From Oscheius tipulae (Eukaryota; Nematoda; Chromadorea; Rhabditida; Rhabditidae): a DNA stretch of 64,000 nucleotides. The stretch lies in the NCBI GenBank assembly GCA_037178975.1, contig JASJZH010000003.1, positions 9,593,433-9,657,432 of the forward strand. The letters are read 5' to 3'. Shown here piece after piece: positions 11,210-25,000 of the stretch. The notes beneath the pieces were generated by a model. That model did not search any database. It saw only the letters and a program-made list of their open reading frames with translations, and was not told the origin of the DNA. A program made the translations under genes and the position numbers. Positions within the stretch are counted from its first letter, which is position 1. Each line of letters opens with the position of its first letter.

Positions 11210-12230
11210 TCCCAAGGATTCCGTCTGTTTTACTGCCATTTTCGAATTGCCGCCCCCACTAGGTTATTTTTTTTTTCTGTAACTTTCGCTCTCTTTTGGG
11301 TCCCCCTTTGCTACTAAACATGTATCCCCTGCCCAAAATTTAAGCCTAATATATTGTTTATGTACTTGTGTCGGTGTTACGAGTCTGTTATTATGTCTCC
11401 CTCCCCCTATTTTTGTGATGATTTCAAGGTAAAATCTATTTATTTCCTCCCCTCCTCCTCGCTTCGTTATCTGCTCCAGATTGTCATCTGGTTGCGCAAG
11501 CGTCTCTAGCTCCTTGGACAGAGCCGATGGGTCAAGGAGAGGGATCTTTGTGACACGGGACAGGGTCAACTGACCGAGGAAAATGTATTGGAATTGAACT
11601 TGACCTTGACCAGAGGCCTAGCTTTTTCAGCGAATTCAATCATCTACCCTGGATCGAGCGAGAAGAGCGTCTAGCCCTTTTGTCGCTTCTCGCGGGCTAA
11701 TTGTGCTCCAGTTAGCCCTTACTTTCTTCCCAGGAGAGGATGGGGTCAAAATGTTCTCTCTTTTTTTTTCTCGAAAGTCACGGACAAGATAATGTCCTAA
11801 CGCTGCTCGCCCTTGGCCTCGTATCCTGCCTGCTCTCTGGCTCTGATTCTATCGTGCTTCTCTGGAAGAATCCTGCTGAATCTGGATTACACTCGCATCA
11901 CTGTCTCTATGACCAGCAAAGCTAGCCAAATAAGAATCGTCTCGTAGCGAGTGAGGATGGTAAGAGAACTATCAATGTGTCCAATAAGTAATGTTCACCT
12001 GAACCATCCGCGTGACCTAGACAGCTGTTTCAAAAAAGAAAAGAACGGGTAAATATAGCTGAATTCGAAGAACTAAAGAGACTTGAGAAACCGTAGTGCA
12101 GAAGTTTTTAGTGCCAGATGAAAAGGTGAGGTTTAAAACGCAAGTACGACCAAAAAAATTCTGATTAGCGCACATATCGATAGATTTTCAAAAAATTATT
12201 GGGCACAGTAATAGGATCAGGCGGGGAAGA
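11210..12230. other. intergenic region after TMED2
   Basis: The left part is probably the TMED2 3' UTR. I find no recognisable gene. Reading frames on both strands are short and have no domain I can name. Confidence 0.5.
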
Positions 12231-12269
12231 TATGTGAGGGGGGTTACATACAGGCTGTCTAGCATAGTC

Positions 12270-14041
12270 ATGTTTAGCGTTGTAAGGAAGGGGGGACGAG
12301 GAAACTACAGCGATTGGTCTCTGAAGGAGGCAGAATCCGACCGTCCTCTTTGTTTCGTAGTCGGTGTGCTAACCGACAAACCGGCAAAAATACATGAAGT
12401 AAGAGGTTGCCGATTGCTGACAGCGAGCGAACTAGGTCCACTCTACTTGCCTTATTGAACTTCTGGACAGTTTGGAGAAACATTGGCGTTTGACTGGATA
12501 TAAGGTGAGTTCTTGACCTTCTGAATCTCTTCTGTCTACTGTTGCTATCAAGCATCTCCACAAAAAATGGACGAGAGATGGCACGGATGTCAAGGCGAGA
12601 TATCCTCGCCAGATTTGGTTGTTTTTTTAGAGTTCGGAACAAGTAAAAACGGTATCTTGCAGATTGGAACAACAGACAAGAAACCTACAGATTGTTGAGC
12701 TTTTGTCAGAAATGATTCTCTTTCTATTTGTTTCTGTCCAGACTGTCCCATGACCTAGAGATTGTAGGTTAACGATCTCTGACAGCTCTTTCAGAAGAAC
12801 CAAATCGGGGGTCAAAGGCCCGGAAAACCACTGGAATAGTGTGTCCTTTTTAATAACTGCCGACTGACGAACCGTATTTTCTAGGCGTTTCGCCTCTCTC
12901 TCTCTCGAGACTGCCAAGTAGGTCGGCTTGGCCGTTCCTTTCCACAAAACTGAAGAATCTTTGCCTGTCACCGCAAGCATCAGTTTGCGAAGGTCAAGTT
13001 GAGCGGGTTCATCGCGATAACCAGCGGGTGGGAGGGGGAAATCCCGAAGAACAATCTGCCATCCGGAGACCGACGACTGATTACCATCACCAGGAAACTC
13101 ACTTTCTTCCGTTCTTTTTTCTTAGACTTGATGCTGCAAGTTGATGTGTTTAACTTTTCGACACCCAGAGCTTCTTTCAGTCTCTTGATCCCAGGGCAGA
13201 GCTGCTCTCTGTCTCTCTGCGTTTCTGTCTCCTAGTCTCTCAGTCACTCTGCCTCTCTGTATCTGTGTCTCTGCCTCTCAATCACTCTGTCTCTCAGTTT
13301 CTCCTCTGTCACTCTATCTTTCTGACAATAAGACTCTGTCTCTCTGTCACTCTGTCTCTGTCTTTCTATCTCTCTTCTCTCTGTCTACCAGTCTAAATTT
13401 ATCTATATCTCTTGGTTTCTCTGACCTCTTCCTACTAACTGCCAGTACAAGAAATGTTTGTCTTCATTAGTAGGTCATCTCCGCCAGTTGCACCGCTAAC
13501 CTTGAGAGACTCTCTTGGTTTTGCCTGTGATTCACACGCAAAAGGCGCACTTTTGCCGACAAGCAATCGGTCGTCGGGAGGGGGCGGCTCTCCTTGACCC
13601 CCATCATTGTTTTTACCTGCTTTGGCTCTATCCAGTTAAAGAGGACACCGAGACATTCCTCGGACTCCTAGTCCTCCGTTTAGGGTTCCTCCAGCCGCTA
13701 GTTCTCACAGCTTTGGCTCCCGAGGTCGCTCTTTATGGCGGAGGGGAAGAGGCAGTGACTTTGACCCCTAGTTGGGCATCAACATCTTGTTTTTTGCGAT
13801 CTTAAATGACCTTTACCAGTTGTAAAACCTCTTAAGCTCCTTCTGTTTTATCTACAAAGAAGGTACCAATTATTTCAAACTGCTTGGACACAGTAATCCT
13901 TGGATACTTTATTGTTACAACACTGTTGTGAAGCCTATTTTCTGTGGCAATGACATTTTCTTCTGTAAAATCACTGGAAACGAGGGGAAGATTCTCTTTT
14001 TTCTCCGCCCTGTTGAAAAAATCGGACACTCGGAAGGTCAT
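12270..14041. other. unresolved possible coding region
   Basis: On the minus strand an unusually long open stretch runs through about 13135-12620 (PLPPAGYRDEPAQLDLRKLM, FQWFSGPLTPDLVLLKEL). A hydrophilic exon-like frame starts at ATG 14041 (MTFRVSDFFNRAEKK). On the plus strand, ATG 12270 with in-phase splicing at 12399/12437 and 12505/12557 would encode about 91 residues (VGVLTDKPAKIHEVHSTCL, SLEKHWRLTGYK). Both cannot be the main gene and I recognise neither. I cannot decide the strand from the sequence alone. Confidence 0.3.
13204..13400 (+). repeat. TCTCTGTCTC simple repeat
   Basis: Pyrimidine-rich array with units of CTCTGTCTCTCTG, interrupted near 13325. Confidence 0.75.
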
Positions 14042-14109
14042 TTCAGTTTAAAGTAACCCAGTGGTCTTCTCTCTATAGCTAGTGATATGATTCTCCGAAT
14101 TATTTTCAT

Positions 14110-14215
14110 GATCTAGAGACAAAGAGACAAGAAGACAGGGAGACTGAGGGATAGAGATACGAAGAGACAGAGATAGAGACAGTGAGACAGATAAACATAG
14201 AGACAGAGAAACCAA
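14110..14215 (+). repeat. GAGACAGAGA simple repeat
   Basis: Purine-rich array of GACAGAGATAGAGACAGTG-type units in the gap before the FBN-1-like gene. Confidence 0.7.
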
Positions 14216-14699
14216 GATGTCAAGGCCTGCCCACTTACAACCCCTTCCTCTCTGCCGTGTTCTGACTCCCGCTAATACCTAGCCTTCCTATTTATTACCT
14301 ACCCGAGTCTTCCTCTCAGAAATTGGCCTCCCGACTGTAGCTCCCTAATTCGGGTTGTCATAAAATTGAGACCGAGGGTCAAATTGGATATCTTCAAAGA
14401 CCTTGCTTTTAATGTGTACAGAGAGAGGGGAGAGACAAGAAGCCGAAGGCAGTAATTGCTAGAGGTGTTCTGTCTTCTGACTCTCCCCCTTGAAGGCCAA
14501 AGGCGGATGACCGGCTGCAGCCCGCAATCAGGAGCTACTTCGGGTCCTGTATCAGTTTCGTCAATTACCTTTTCATCTTTGGAAAATCATGTTTTCACGC
14601 TGTATTCATGAGAGATGTTTTCCAATGCATTAAAAAAGAAAGTGGGAAAAGACCATCAGAATCGTGATCATCGTCATCAAATTGAGTTAGTGATTAAAA

Positions 14700-14920
14700 A
14701 ACAAATCTTTTTTGCCCGCCTTTTTGCGATGATAACCACTAGGCCATTGAGACCAAGCGTGCCACCCGTACCATCTCGGCGCGCTTTGGGCGCCGCACTG
14801 AAATTTAAAATACTTCTGAGGAGGGGCTGTGCCCTGGAAACTTATCCTATCATCTTTTTCTTGATAGAGCTTCAAAATGAGACTGAGTATGTCTTTATCA
14901 GGAACTGGCAATCATCATGC
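14700..14920 (-). repeat. dispersed repeat, copy B, with tRNA-like A-box
   Basis: The body (CTTCTGAGGAGGGGCTGTGCC, then GATAGAGCTTCAAAATGAGA) matches copy C closely. On the minus strand TGGCCTAGTGG (14746-14736) is a perfect tRNA A-box followed by TTATCATCGC. A SINE-type origin is an inference. The B-box is missing or decayed. Confidence 0.6.
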
Positions 14921-15258
14921 CATTTTGAAAGTCTCCCTTTTGTGGCGACAACAATTTGTTTGTTTCATGTACGAAACACATAGTAGTTTCTTGACCACGA
15001 CCTTGGAACATTTCCTTTACCACATCGGAACGCCTTCAGATTCCCATTCTTCCTTTTTCCCGATCCAGTGACCCGAATCCTTGCCTCGTTTTTCTGTTTG
15101 AACAGTTCCTCAAAACATGCTTCTCTGTCTCAGTCTCTGTGTTCCTTATGGCATGGGTCGTCGCGGCCACTTGACTCTCAACAAAGTCACATTCTTGACC
15201 ATTTCCTCATCCTGCGAAGAGTAGTGACCTCTCCGATTTTCAGCCGGTATAACAAGAG

Positions 15259-15992
15259 ATGGGCGGTTGGAGCTGGACAGCTGGGCTGGTCCCAGTTGTG
15301 CTCCTGGCCTGCCTGACCGGCACTACGGCCATCTCGAAGAATTTTGTTAACAGCTCGCTGCCGGACAGCAAGTATACATTTGTGGTCAATTTTGACTTCA
15401 GTCAGGTCATCTGCCAGCACAGGTAAGTCTGCGTCTGTCTCTGCATTCTTAATCTCCGTCTTTCAGTGAAGACAAAGCCGATCTCCATGTGCACGAGATG
15501 AGCGTCCTCTGCGACGGCAAGCAGGACTGTTTCACGAATCCGGCCATCCACGATGAGAGTTTCCCGTACTGTGGTGAGTACAGGAAGATCTCTGATCGGG
15601 TCTCTATGTAAACTAGGCGCCAAATTTAGTTCCTCTGCCCCATTGTGGGGAAGAGTACACACAGCACACAATCAACACTTGCCGATGAAAATTAGGTCGA
15701 CAGACGTTTGCCAAGGCCGAGAAGGGCACAGGGTTCATGCGACGCCCCCTAGTTTTCCGGTCATTAGTGTAATGTAAAATTTCGAAAAATTTGGATGGCG
15801 ATCTTTCTATACCGGGCTGACTGTTCCCACGATCCTAATTGGGTTACGGCCCAGTGAAAGAGGTAAACCAATCAACTCGCCGCGAGACTGGAGGTCGAGG
15901 CAATCCTCCGGAAAAAGAGTCCCGTCTTGGACACATTTCCGTATGGCAGGGGTATGAGAGAGACAGAGAGACCAACAGTCAAGGAGACAGGA

Positions 15993-16045
<53 letters not shown>

Positions 16046-19000
16046 CAGTCCACTACCAATTTCCAGAGAAGAAGTGCAACTCGACGTGTAACGATCGAGG
16101 AGCCTGTCTCTACGACGGTCAGCAAGCCCAATGCTATTGTAACTCGGGCTTCTCTGGTCCCTCCTGCGAATTCATTGGTTTATCTATTGACCTATACATT
16201 ACATTTAATCTTTAGACAAAAACGAATGTTTGGACCGACCGTGTCATCTAATGGCAGACTGTCTTAACACCCCTGTCGGCTACTCCTGTGCCTGTCGACC
16301 GGGATTTATCGGGGATGGTTACCATTGTGCTGGTCCGTCATTTAGTCAGTTATCTGTTCAGAAAGATGTTCAGATTTGGACGAGTGCAGTACTCCTACAC
16401 TCTGTCCGGAACACTCTACCTGCGTCAACTTGCCTGGAACTTACTACTGCAACTGCACGGAAGGGTTTGCACAGAAAGGCGATTCTCTGAGGGCGAAATG
16501 TCTTGACATTGATGAATGCCAGCTGGGAACGCACAAATGTACCAAAGGACAGCTTTGTGAGAATACGGTAGCGTGAAAGATCTATGGTAACAGAGAGACA
16601 GTGTAGGCTGGTAGCTACACCTGTGTCTCTGGGTGTACCGAAGGCTACGAGCTGGTGCATGGCGATTGCAAGGACATTGTCGAATGCAAAAGAGATGACA
16701 TCTGCGGCGCCAGAGCTGAATGTTTCAACTCTCCCGGAAGCTATTCCTGTGTCTGTGAGGAAGGAATGACCGGCGATGGATTGACTTGTGAACGTGAGAA
16801 ATCGGATAGGGTGAAGAAACAGAGAGGACATTTCAGCTATTACCGACTGTAGTCAGAGAGAGGACATCTGTGACCGGCATGCCTACTGCCTGACTGACTT
16901 CAAGATGTGCGTCTGTGCCGCAGGATTTGCCGGAGATGGGATCACTTGCCATGGTTAGTGGATGGGAAAAGGCAGTAACGAAAACAGTGTCAAGACTCTC
17001 AGAACAATAACCAGTGTCGTCAACCCTTTAAGAAGTAAAAACAAAATTTTTTTGTCCGGAGGGATGCGAACCAGGAACCCTCGCTGGTATGCGCTTTCTA
17101 AGCAATGATGATAACCCATACTTACCATTTTATTCTTTGGCTGCACTAAAATTCTAAATCATTCTGAGGAGGGGCTTTGCCCTAGAATCTCATCCCATCA
17201 TCTTTTTCTACGATAGAGCTTCAAAATATGACCGAATATGCCTAGGAACATATATATATATATATATGAACTGGCAAACTTTTAATTCCTACTTTGAGGT
17301 AATCTGCTTCGACTCTGTTAAAACAATGTTTTTTAAACAGTTTAAACAGAAACTCATAATCCTTCCAGATGTGAACGAATGCGAAGCTAAGGCTGAGCCC
17401 TGCAAGCATCAGAAGGGAACACGTTGTGTGAACATTGTCGGAGGACACATCTGTTGCGCTGAAGGCTCCAACGATGAGCGTTGTATCGAAGAACAGGGTG
17501 TCTTCTGTTCCGGAGGCTGTGGAGCCCATGCCTATTGTGGAAACAAGTCCTGTGAGTGTCTGCCCGGCTACTCTGGGGATCCGCTCAAAAAATGTCTGGA
17601 TGTGAATGAATGCGATGCAGATGGCATCTGTTCCGGCGTCGGACAATGGTGTGTTAACGTGATGGGTAGCTTCTTGTGCTGCTCGGAACATAGCAAGGAA
17701 CCAGAATGTCAAGTAAGAAAGTGTGTGTCTGCTCGAAAAAATCGAATTTAGGGATATCACGTGTTCACCAGCATTGATGGATCCACTGCCATCCTTCAAA
17801 CTAATAGCACCAAACAGGTTGTTGTATCGAATGAGCAAGGAGAGCAGGGGGTTAGCCATCAGGGAGGATTCATTGCTGTGGGAAAGGGCGTCATCAGAGC
17901 GAATGGAAGCATTCCTAGCATCAGCGTCTTGTCCAGTAAGTTGAAGAAGTTCCTGTCTCTCTTACTCTGTTTCTCTGTCCTCCTAGACAGAATGTGTCTC
18001 TCATTCTGTCTATTTATCTCTCTGTCTCTTGATACAGAACTTTGCTCAGAACGTCCCTGCTCGTCCTACTGTCCCTACAACTCGATATGTGTCAACGGCT
18101 ACTGTGAATGCTCGAAAGGATTCGGTGGAAATGTTCACCTTGGCTGTGAAGACATCAACGAATGCCTCGTCGGCTCTCCTTGCGGTGAAGAGACAGTCGA
18201 CAATTGGTGTGCCAACACCGAAGGAAGCTTCACCTGTTGTACGAGAAACAGCACTGAGGAGAACTGTTGGGGTGAGTCAAGAGCCTGAGTTCTGTCCCCA
18301 CGCTTTTGCTGCTATCCCCCTCGTTTTAATTTACTTCCTGCCTGGGCTTGCTTGCTTCTATGTTCTCATTTGGCAGGACTGGAAATATTCCGTGATGCAG
18401 ACGGTCATGTTCATCTCTCGACCAATCAGGATGACGACCAGACCTTTGCTGTTTCATTAAACGAAACTGACCGTGAGGAGTTTATCAGCCACAAGATTCA
18501 CGAGGTAGTACAGTATTGAAATCTATTCAAATCTCTGTCAGTTCCAAAACTCTTCGGAAGGAGGCGCCATTCTTGTCGTCAAGCAGAAAGTGCCGAGTGA
18601 TGTGCTACTGTTGAAGCCGGATTCGGGAGAGATGGGGCTGGAAATAGTTGGAGATGATATTAGAAAAGGTAAGAGGCAGACGAGACGGAGAGGCAGAGGA
18701 ACAGAGAGACAGAGACAGAGATATAGAGAAATCAAGAGACAGAGAGACAGGTGCAAAGAGACAGAAATACAGAGAGACAGAAAGTCGAAGAGGCAAAGAG
18801 ACAGAGAGGGAGTGTTCCCTACCACTCTCTTAACAAAAACACTTTTCAGAGACTGTCACCCCCGTGCAATCTACCCAGACCACTCCTACTCCTGACTCTT
18901 CTTCTGGGCTATCTGGAATCGTCTCAACATTGGGCGGTCTTTCCACAGCCACTACCTCTATTCCGGTCACTGAAATTCCAATTCATGCGCCAGAGAAAAC

Positions 19001-22000
19001 AATTCTTCTCTCCAAAAACGGCACCACTGTTCTGATACTCCCCTCAGCATTGAATCCAGTAGAAGGTACAAGTTCTACTCGCAGTGTAGAAGATGGAGAT
19101 ATGCTGGGAAAAGCCACGACGTCGGACGGTCACATCAATGTCCGTTTTACTACGCTGGAAGAGATCAACAAGAGCTCCAATGAGACAAGAACAACTCCTG
19201 GACCGAAGACTGTCATTGATGGAGATGGAACAGAAGAAGAGAGTCTCCGAAATGCTCAGAAAGGTGTCGGCAAGAAGGTGACAGATGGAGATGCTGCGGG
19301 AGATGTCAAAGTGGTCGACACTTTGGTTGGAACTACCAAGTCTCCAAAAGAGAAGGAAGTGGATTCGGAAAAGGAGGGCCTAGAAATTGTTGCTCTTCCG
19401 ACAAAGCCACCTACGGAGACCAGACAGGAAGAGAATCCCGGACCGAGAACTACTGTCAGTGAAGCGGAACCAGCTACTCCTAGTCCGACCACGGATTTGG
19501 AAGAAGGATCTGGAGACAAGCCAAAGATTGGAGAGGATGGTGGAGAAAAAGAGGGCAGGGAGAAGGAAGAAAAAACTGGATCAAAAATTGGTGAGAGTAT
19601 TTGTTTCCAATGTAAATCATGGCTTTAGTTATTTCTGACAGAGAAAAGACTGATACCGGAGGATCAAAGCATCTAACCATCACTAGTAGTGGAAAACAGA
19701 AGGCACCTGAGACCAATGTTCATAAAGGGGATGGTGGAGAGTCAAGTGCTACAGTATGTTTTTATCTTTCTGTCTCTCTATCTTACCAATATCTTTCAGA
19801 CTCTGGCCACAACTGACGAAACTGGCTTAGAGATTGTTTGGAAGGGAACACCAACTCCTTCCATTGGCTCTTCAGAAACTACTGTATCTCCAACAGTAAC
19901 AACAACTGTCTTCTCTGAAGGAACAGTAACTGATATCGGAAGTTCTGGATCCTTGTCCTCCGGCTCGTCTGGCACGATTGCATCCACTTCTTCAAAAGAA
20001 CATGGTATCATCCTCCTCTCGCCTATCTAAAATCTTTTTCTAGATCCGAAGGATAGCCTGAAGCAGCTGTCAATCACCAGCAGTGGGGAACAGAGGCCTC
20101 CGGAGACTGATATCCATGGTGGTGACAGTTCCGAAGGTATTGAAGGCTCAAGTGGAAAACCTACGGTATTTTTCAACAGAAAACCGGTCATGTTGCAAGT
20201 TTTTAGACTGAATCATCTACTGGCGAAACTGGCCTAGAGATTGTATACAGGGGCTCAACTACTCTTGCTGGAACCAGCGCCTCCGTTGCCGGTCAAGAAA
20301 CCTCTACTACTCCTTCCGGATCGTCTTCCCCAACTGGTCAAGAAACCACTCCCAATGGGTTTTCAAAGTCTACTACTGTTCAAGAGATAACTGAAAGCAA
20401 GACGACTCCCCCGACTACTGATGGTGAAGGCACCAAGAGCATTTCTTCCGGCGTCTCTTCCTCGACTGCCTCAGCTCCTGAAACCAAGACCACTCCTTCC
20501 GGTAGCAGTTTCTCGACCACTATTGGTCCAGAGACTAAGACTACTTTTGAAGTGTCTTCTTCCGGCTCGACTACTACAGCTTCTGGTGAGACAACTATTT
20601 CACCGGTTGGACAGGAAAGCAAGACTGGAGCTTTGGAACCAGCCTCGATGGGCGAAAGCGGAACTTCCGGCTCGGGTTCAAGTGTCGCAATCGTTTCTGG
20701 CCCCACCCCAAGGTCAGGAACTACCAGAGAGGGTCATTTACACGTTTCTATTGGTCCAAAGACAGAGTATACTACTCCGGAAGCGGGCCTGGAAATAGTT
20801 CATGTTCCTACGGCGAAGATTGAGGAAAGCAGCACGGTATCAGACCAGGAGACCACGACTGGTGAGATTGAGATTGGAAGTTCTACTCCCGGGTCCGCGG
20901 CGGAAACTGGTCTGGAAATCGTTGCTGTGACTACAACACCTTACTCATCATCAGAACCAGCCAGCTCTCCCTCTTCTGAGGCCACAACTGTTTCTTCTAG
21001 CTCTTCCATCTCCCAATCGGTCACTCCCTCCGTCACAGAGATCCCTTCTACTGGAGAAACTGGTCTGGAAATCGTTGGAACGAGCCCGACTGTCCCGACA
21101 ACTAGTCAGCCTGATCTCGTTCCCAAAGCTGAAGGAACTTCTTCTATTACGGAAGCACCAGAAGGAGTGACAACACCGGAACCTGTCACGGCTGCCGGTA
21201 AGATCATTGAACCATCTTCGACCACGGAACAACCTGACCTATTCTTGTCTATGTCGACTACAGAGAAGCCTTCTGGTTCTACAGAGACTGTCTCAACTGT
21301 TCCGGCGACAACTGATGGGTCAACTGTCTCTCCAACAGAACCAATCTCGAGCACGGAACAGCCTGACCTAGTCCTGTCCGTCTCAACTACCAAAGAAACA
21401 GAGAAGCCTTTCGTTTCTACAGAGTCTGCCTCAACTGTCGCAGTGACTACAGATGGGTCAACTGTCTCTGTCACTACACCTGGTCCAACTGAATCAGCAA
21501 CTGTTTCATCCAGCTCTGATGGAACTACCAAGAAGCCTGAAGAGACAACTATAGTTTCGGTCACTCCTGGAAAGACATCTGCTTCAGCAAGCAGTTCTGC
21601 TCCCGTTTCTGCGGGACAGCCCAGCGAGTCAACTTCCAGCACTCCAGTCCCCGTGAAGAGTACTCCAGGAACCGATGTTGAGGTGATAACCACCGAGCCT
21701 AACAGAACTCCAAGCGAACCTGAAGCCACGACGAAGGACTCTTTCGAGCTGGTCACGTCCTCCACTCCGGCTGCCGCCTCCTTGGCTCCAAAGTGGGTTA
21801 ACTCTTCTTGTATTAAAATTTATAACTTTTAGCAATGTGACAAAATGCGTCAGCTCTGACGAATGTGGAAATGATGCCCTTTGTGAGAGACGCACGGGAG
21901 CTTGCCGCTGTTTGCCAGGATTCGAAGGAACTCCTTCCACAACTCCCTGTACCGACGTAGATGAATGTGCCACAGGACTGCACAAATGTCACGAGACGGC

Positions 22001-25000
22001 CAGATGTCACAACATTATCGGAACCTACGCCTGCTTCTGTGCTATGGGCTATAGGAAGAATGAAATGGGAGAATGTGTCGGTAAGTTCTTCTGTCGGAAA
22101 GTTAACCACAAGCCTATTTAGACATCAACGAATGCGAAGAATCGCGAGGCAACTGCTGTAGTCTGAACGGAACCTGTGTCAATAAGGAAGGCTCTTATGG
22201 CTGTGAGTGCAAGCCAGGTTTCATTGGAGACGGATACAAGTGTATGCCTCTGGAGAAAAGATCCTGCTCGGAAGCTGAATTGGCCAAGGCCGGCTGCGGA
22301 AATCATCATATCTGTATGGTTGATGGAAGTGGAACCGCTGACTGCAATACATGTAGCATGGGATTCAAGCTGGTCGATGGAAAGTGCACAGGTGGGGAGA
22401 TAGAAAGACATGACCGACAAAGAGACAGAACAGAGAGACGGCGAGACAGAGGGATAAAGAAAAACAGGGAGACAGAGACATAGAAAAAGATAGACAGAGA
22501 TACAGAGAAACAAGAAGATAGAGAGACAGAAAGACAGAGCGACTTAGAAACATAAAAACAGAAAGAGAGACAGAGAAACATAAGATAATGAGACATACTA
22601 AAAAGTATTCAGACATCAACGAGTGCTCTGAACCTGAACTGAACATGTGCAGCAAGAGTGCCGACTGTAACAACCTATTGGGAACCTACGCTTGCAGCTG
22701 TAAATCTGGCTTCAAAGGAGATGGATACATGTGCGAAGGTGCTTTTAGTCACTCACTTTGACTCACTGTACAAATTGCAGACATCGACGAATGTGCGACC
22801 AGTCCCTGTCATCCTCAGGCTGAATGCGAGAATCTTTTCGGTAGCTTCCAGTGCTCCTGTCCTTCCGGATTCACAGGAGACGGCGTCAAAGAATGCAAGA
22901 ACCCCCTGGAGAGAAGCTGCGAGAATGTCAAAGAGTTCTGCGGCCGAGTTGACCACACAGCCTGTCTCAGTGTGCGAATCTTCAACGGGTCGCTGACCAG
23001 TGTCTGCGAGTGCGAGCCTGGCTACAGATTCAATAAGGAGACGAAAAAGTGTGAAGGTGGACACATTACCCTTCCCTAGGAAACTGTCAGCCTTTTCAGA
23101 TATCGACGAATGTGATGAGAATCGGCACAATTGCGACCCAGCCAGTGCGGTGTGTGTCAATGAGAATGGCGGCTTCAGGTGTGACTGTGCCGAGGGCTAC
23201 GAGGGCTCTGGGGGAGTTTGTGTCGATGTGAACGAGTGCGAAAGAGGCACGGCTGGCTGTCATGCCATGGCCATGTGTCTGAACCAACCTGGCAGCTGCG
23301 GCTGCAAGTGCATGTCCGGATTCACTGGTGACGGAATACTGTGCAATCCTATGCAGAAGAGAGAGGAGGACAACTCGTGTACCGCAGAATGGGACAGACT
23401 GTGTCTTCTGGAGAACAAGACCTGTCATGTGGACGAGGAAGATGTGCCTCAGTGTGGAAGCTGCATTGAGGGGCATCACCCTATCAATGGATCTTGTCAA
23501 CGTGAGTAGCAGTCTCTGTCTCTCTGTCTTCCTATTCATATGTCTCTCTGTTTCTCTGTCAACGTTTTCACTTTTCAGCTGTCCACGGAGCCGGAACTTG
23601 TGCTGATCCAAGCAAGAACACTTGCCACAAAAATGCTGAGTGCATCGACATTCCCGGCACCCCCGGAAAACATTTCTGTACCTGCAAAAAAGGCTTTATC
23701 GGAGATGGAATTCGTTGCGATGGTGAGTTTTCTTGGCCACTCTCTCTGTCCTCTCAATGCACCTTCCTACCCACTTTTTGTCAGATATCGATGAATGTTC
23801 ACTCACTGGAATTTGCAATCCGCATGCCACGTGTCTCAATCTACCAGGATCGTTCAATTGCACCTGCAACCCCGGCTTTGTCGGCAATGGATTCACTTGC
23901 ACTCGAGCTACAGGTAGAAAATGAGATGCAAACAGAGAAAAATCGACAAGTTTCAGGTCCCAACTGCCACCTGAGCGCCGAACTGTGTCATAGGGATGCT
24001 GAATGTACAATGGACGGACTCTGCAAATGCAAGAAAGGGTTTGAAGGAGATGGATTCAAGGATTGTAAAGGTAAGAACAGAAGGAAACAAAGTGACAGAG
24101 AGACAGAGAGTCAGAAACAGCGAGATAGAGAGTCAGATCAAACATACAACTTTAGAACCAGCTGGATCTCTGACTACTACTGAAAAAGCTGGTAAGCCGG
24201 GCACGACCACCACTGTCGAGAGTATTGTACCAGAGGAGACGACAGTTAGCACCCCAGAGCAGCCGGATCTAGTCCTCACGGGAAGCACGAACAGTCCCAG
24301 CACCAAAGGATCAGTTGTTGAGGTCGCAAGTCCAGAGACAGTCGAGGTAGTCACAGGATCAGCTCGAATCAATGTGACCACAGCACCGGGACCTGAGCCA
24401 CCCAGTTCGAGTCAGGCTCCCTTGTCTACGACCACGAGCAGACCAGGTAGCACTGAGAGTTCAACTGCACAAGTAACCGTTAACGAATTCACAACAGCTA
24501 ACAGTGTAGAGAGTTCTGGAGAAGAACCGACTACTACTACAAATACTCAAACTGTCCGAACTGAACAAGCACCGTTAACTTCGAGTCCGAAGACAGTCAC
24601 TGGAACAGTCAATGCTAACTATAGTGAGAGTCCAATGACTGTTCAGTCCAGTACTGTAGCTTCCGCCTCGGCCACGACCGTATCTTCGTCTACTTCTATC
24701 TCTCAAGAGCAGGGAAAAGTGAAGACAGAAACTGCTCCTGTACCCACAGACTCTGTCTCTGTCAGTTCTAGCGAGGCTACTAAGAGTCCCATTGGTCAAG
24801 ATACCAGTCCTGAAGATACTGTCCAAACTACTGTCTCCACTGTAGCCGAGGAGAGCTCGACTCATTCAACTACTGAACAGATTCCTTTGGATCAAGGGCA
24901 TACAAGTCCAGGACAGACTACAGTCTCGACTCTGGCAGAAAAATCATCAACTTCTGCTGGACAGACATCAACCGTCTCTTCGAAACGAACTATTGAAACA

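Noticed and set aside
21106-21765. 219-residue minus-strand frame within mucin-like region 1
   Set aside because: It mirrors the codon bias of the real plus-strand exon, whose repeated motifs and EGF neighbours show the true strand.
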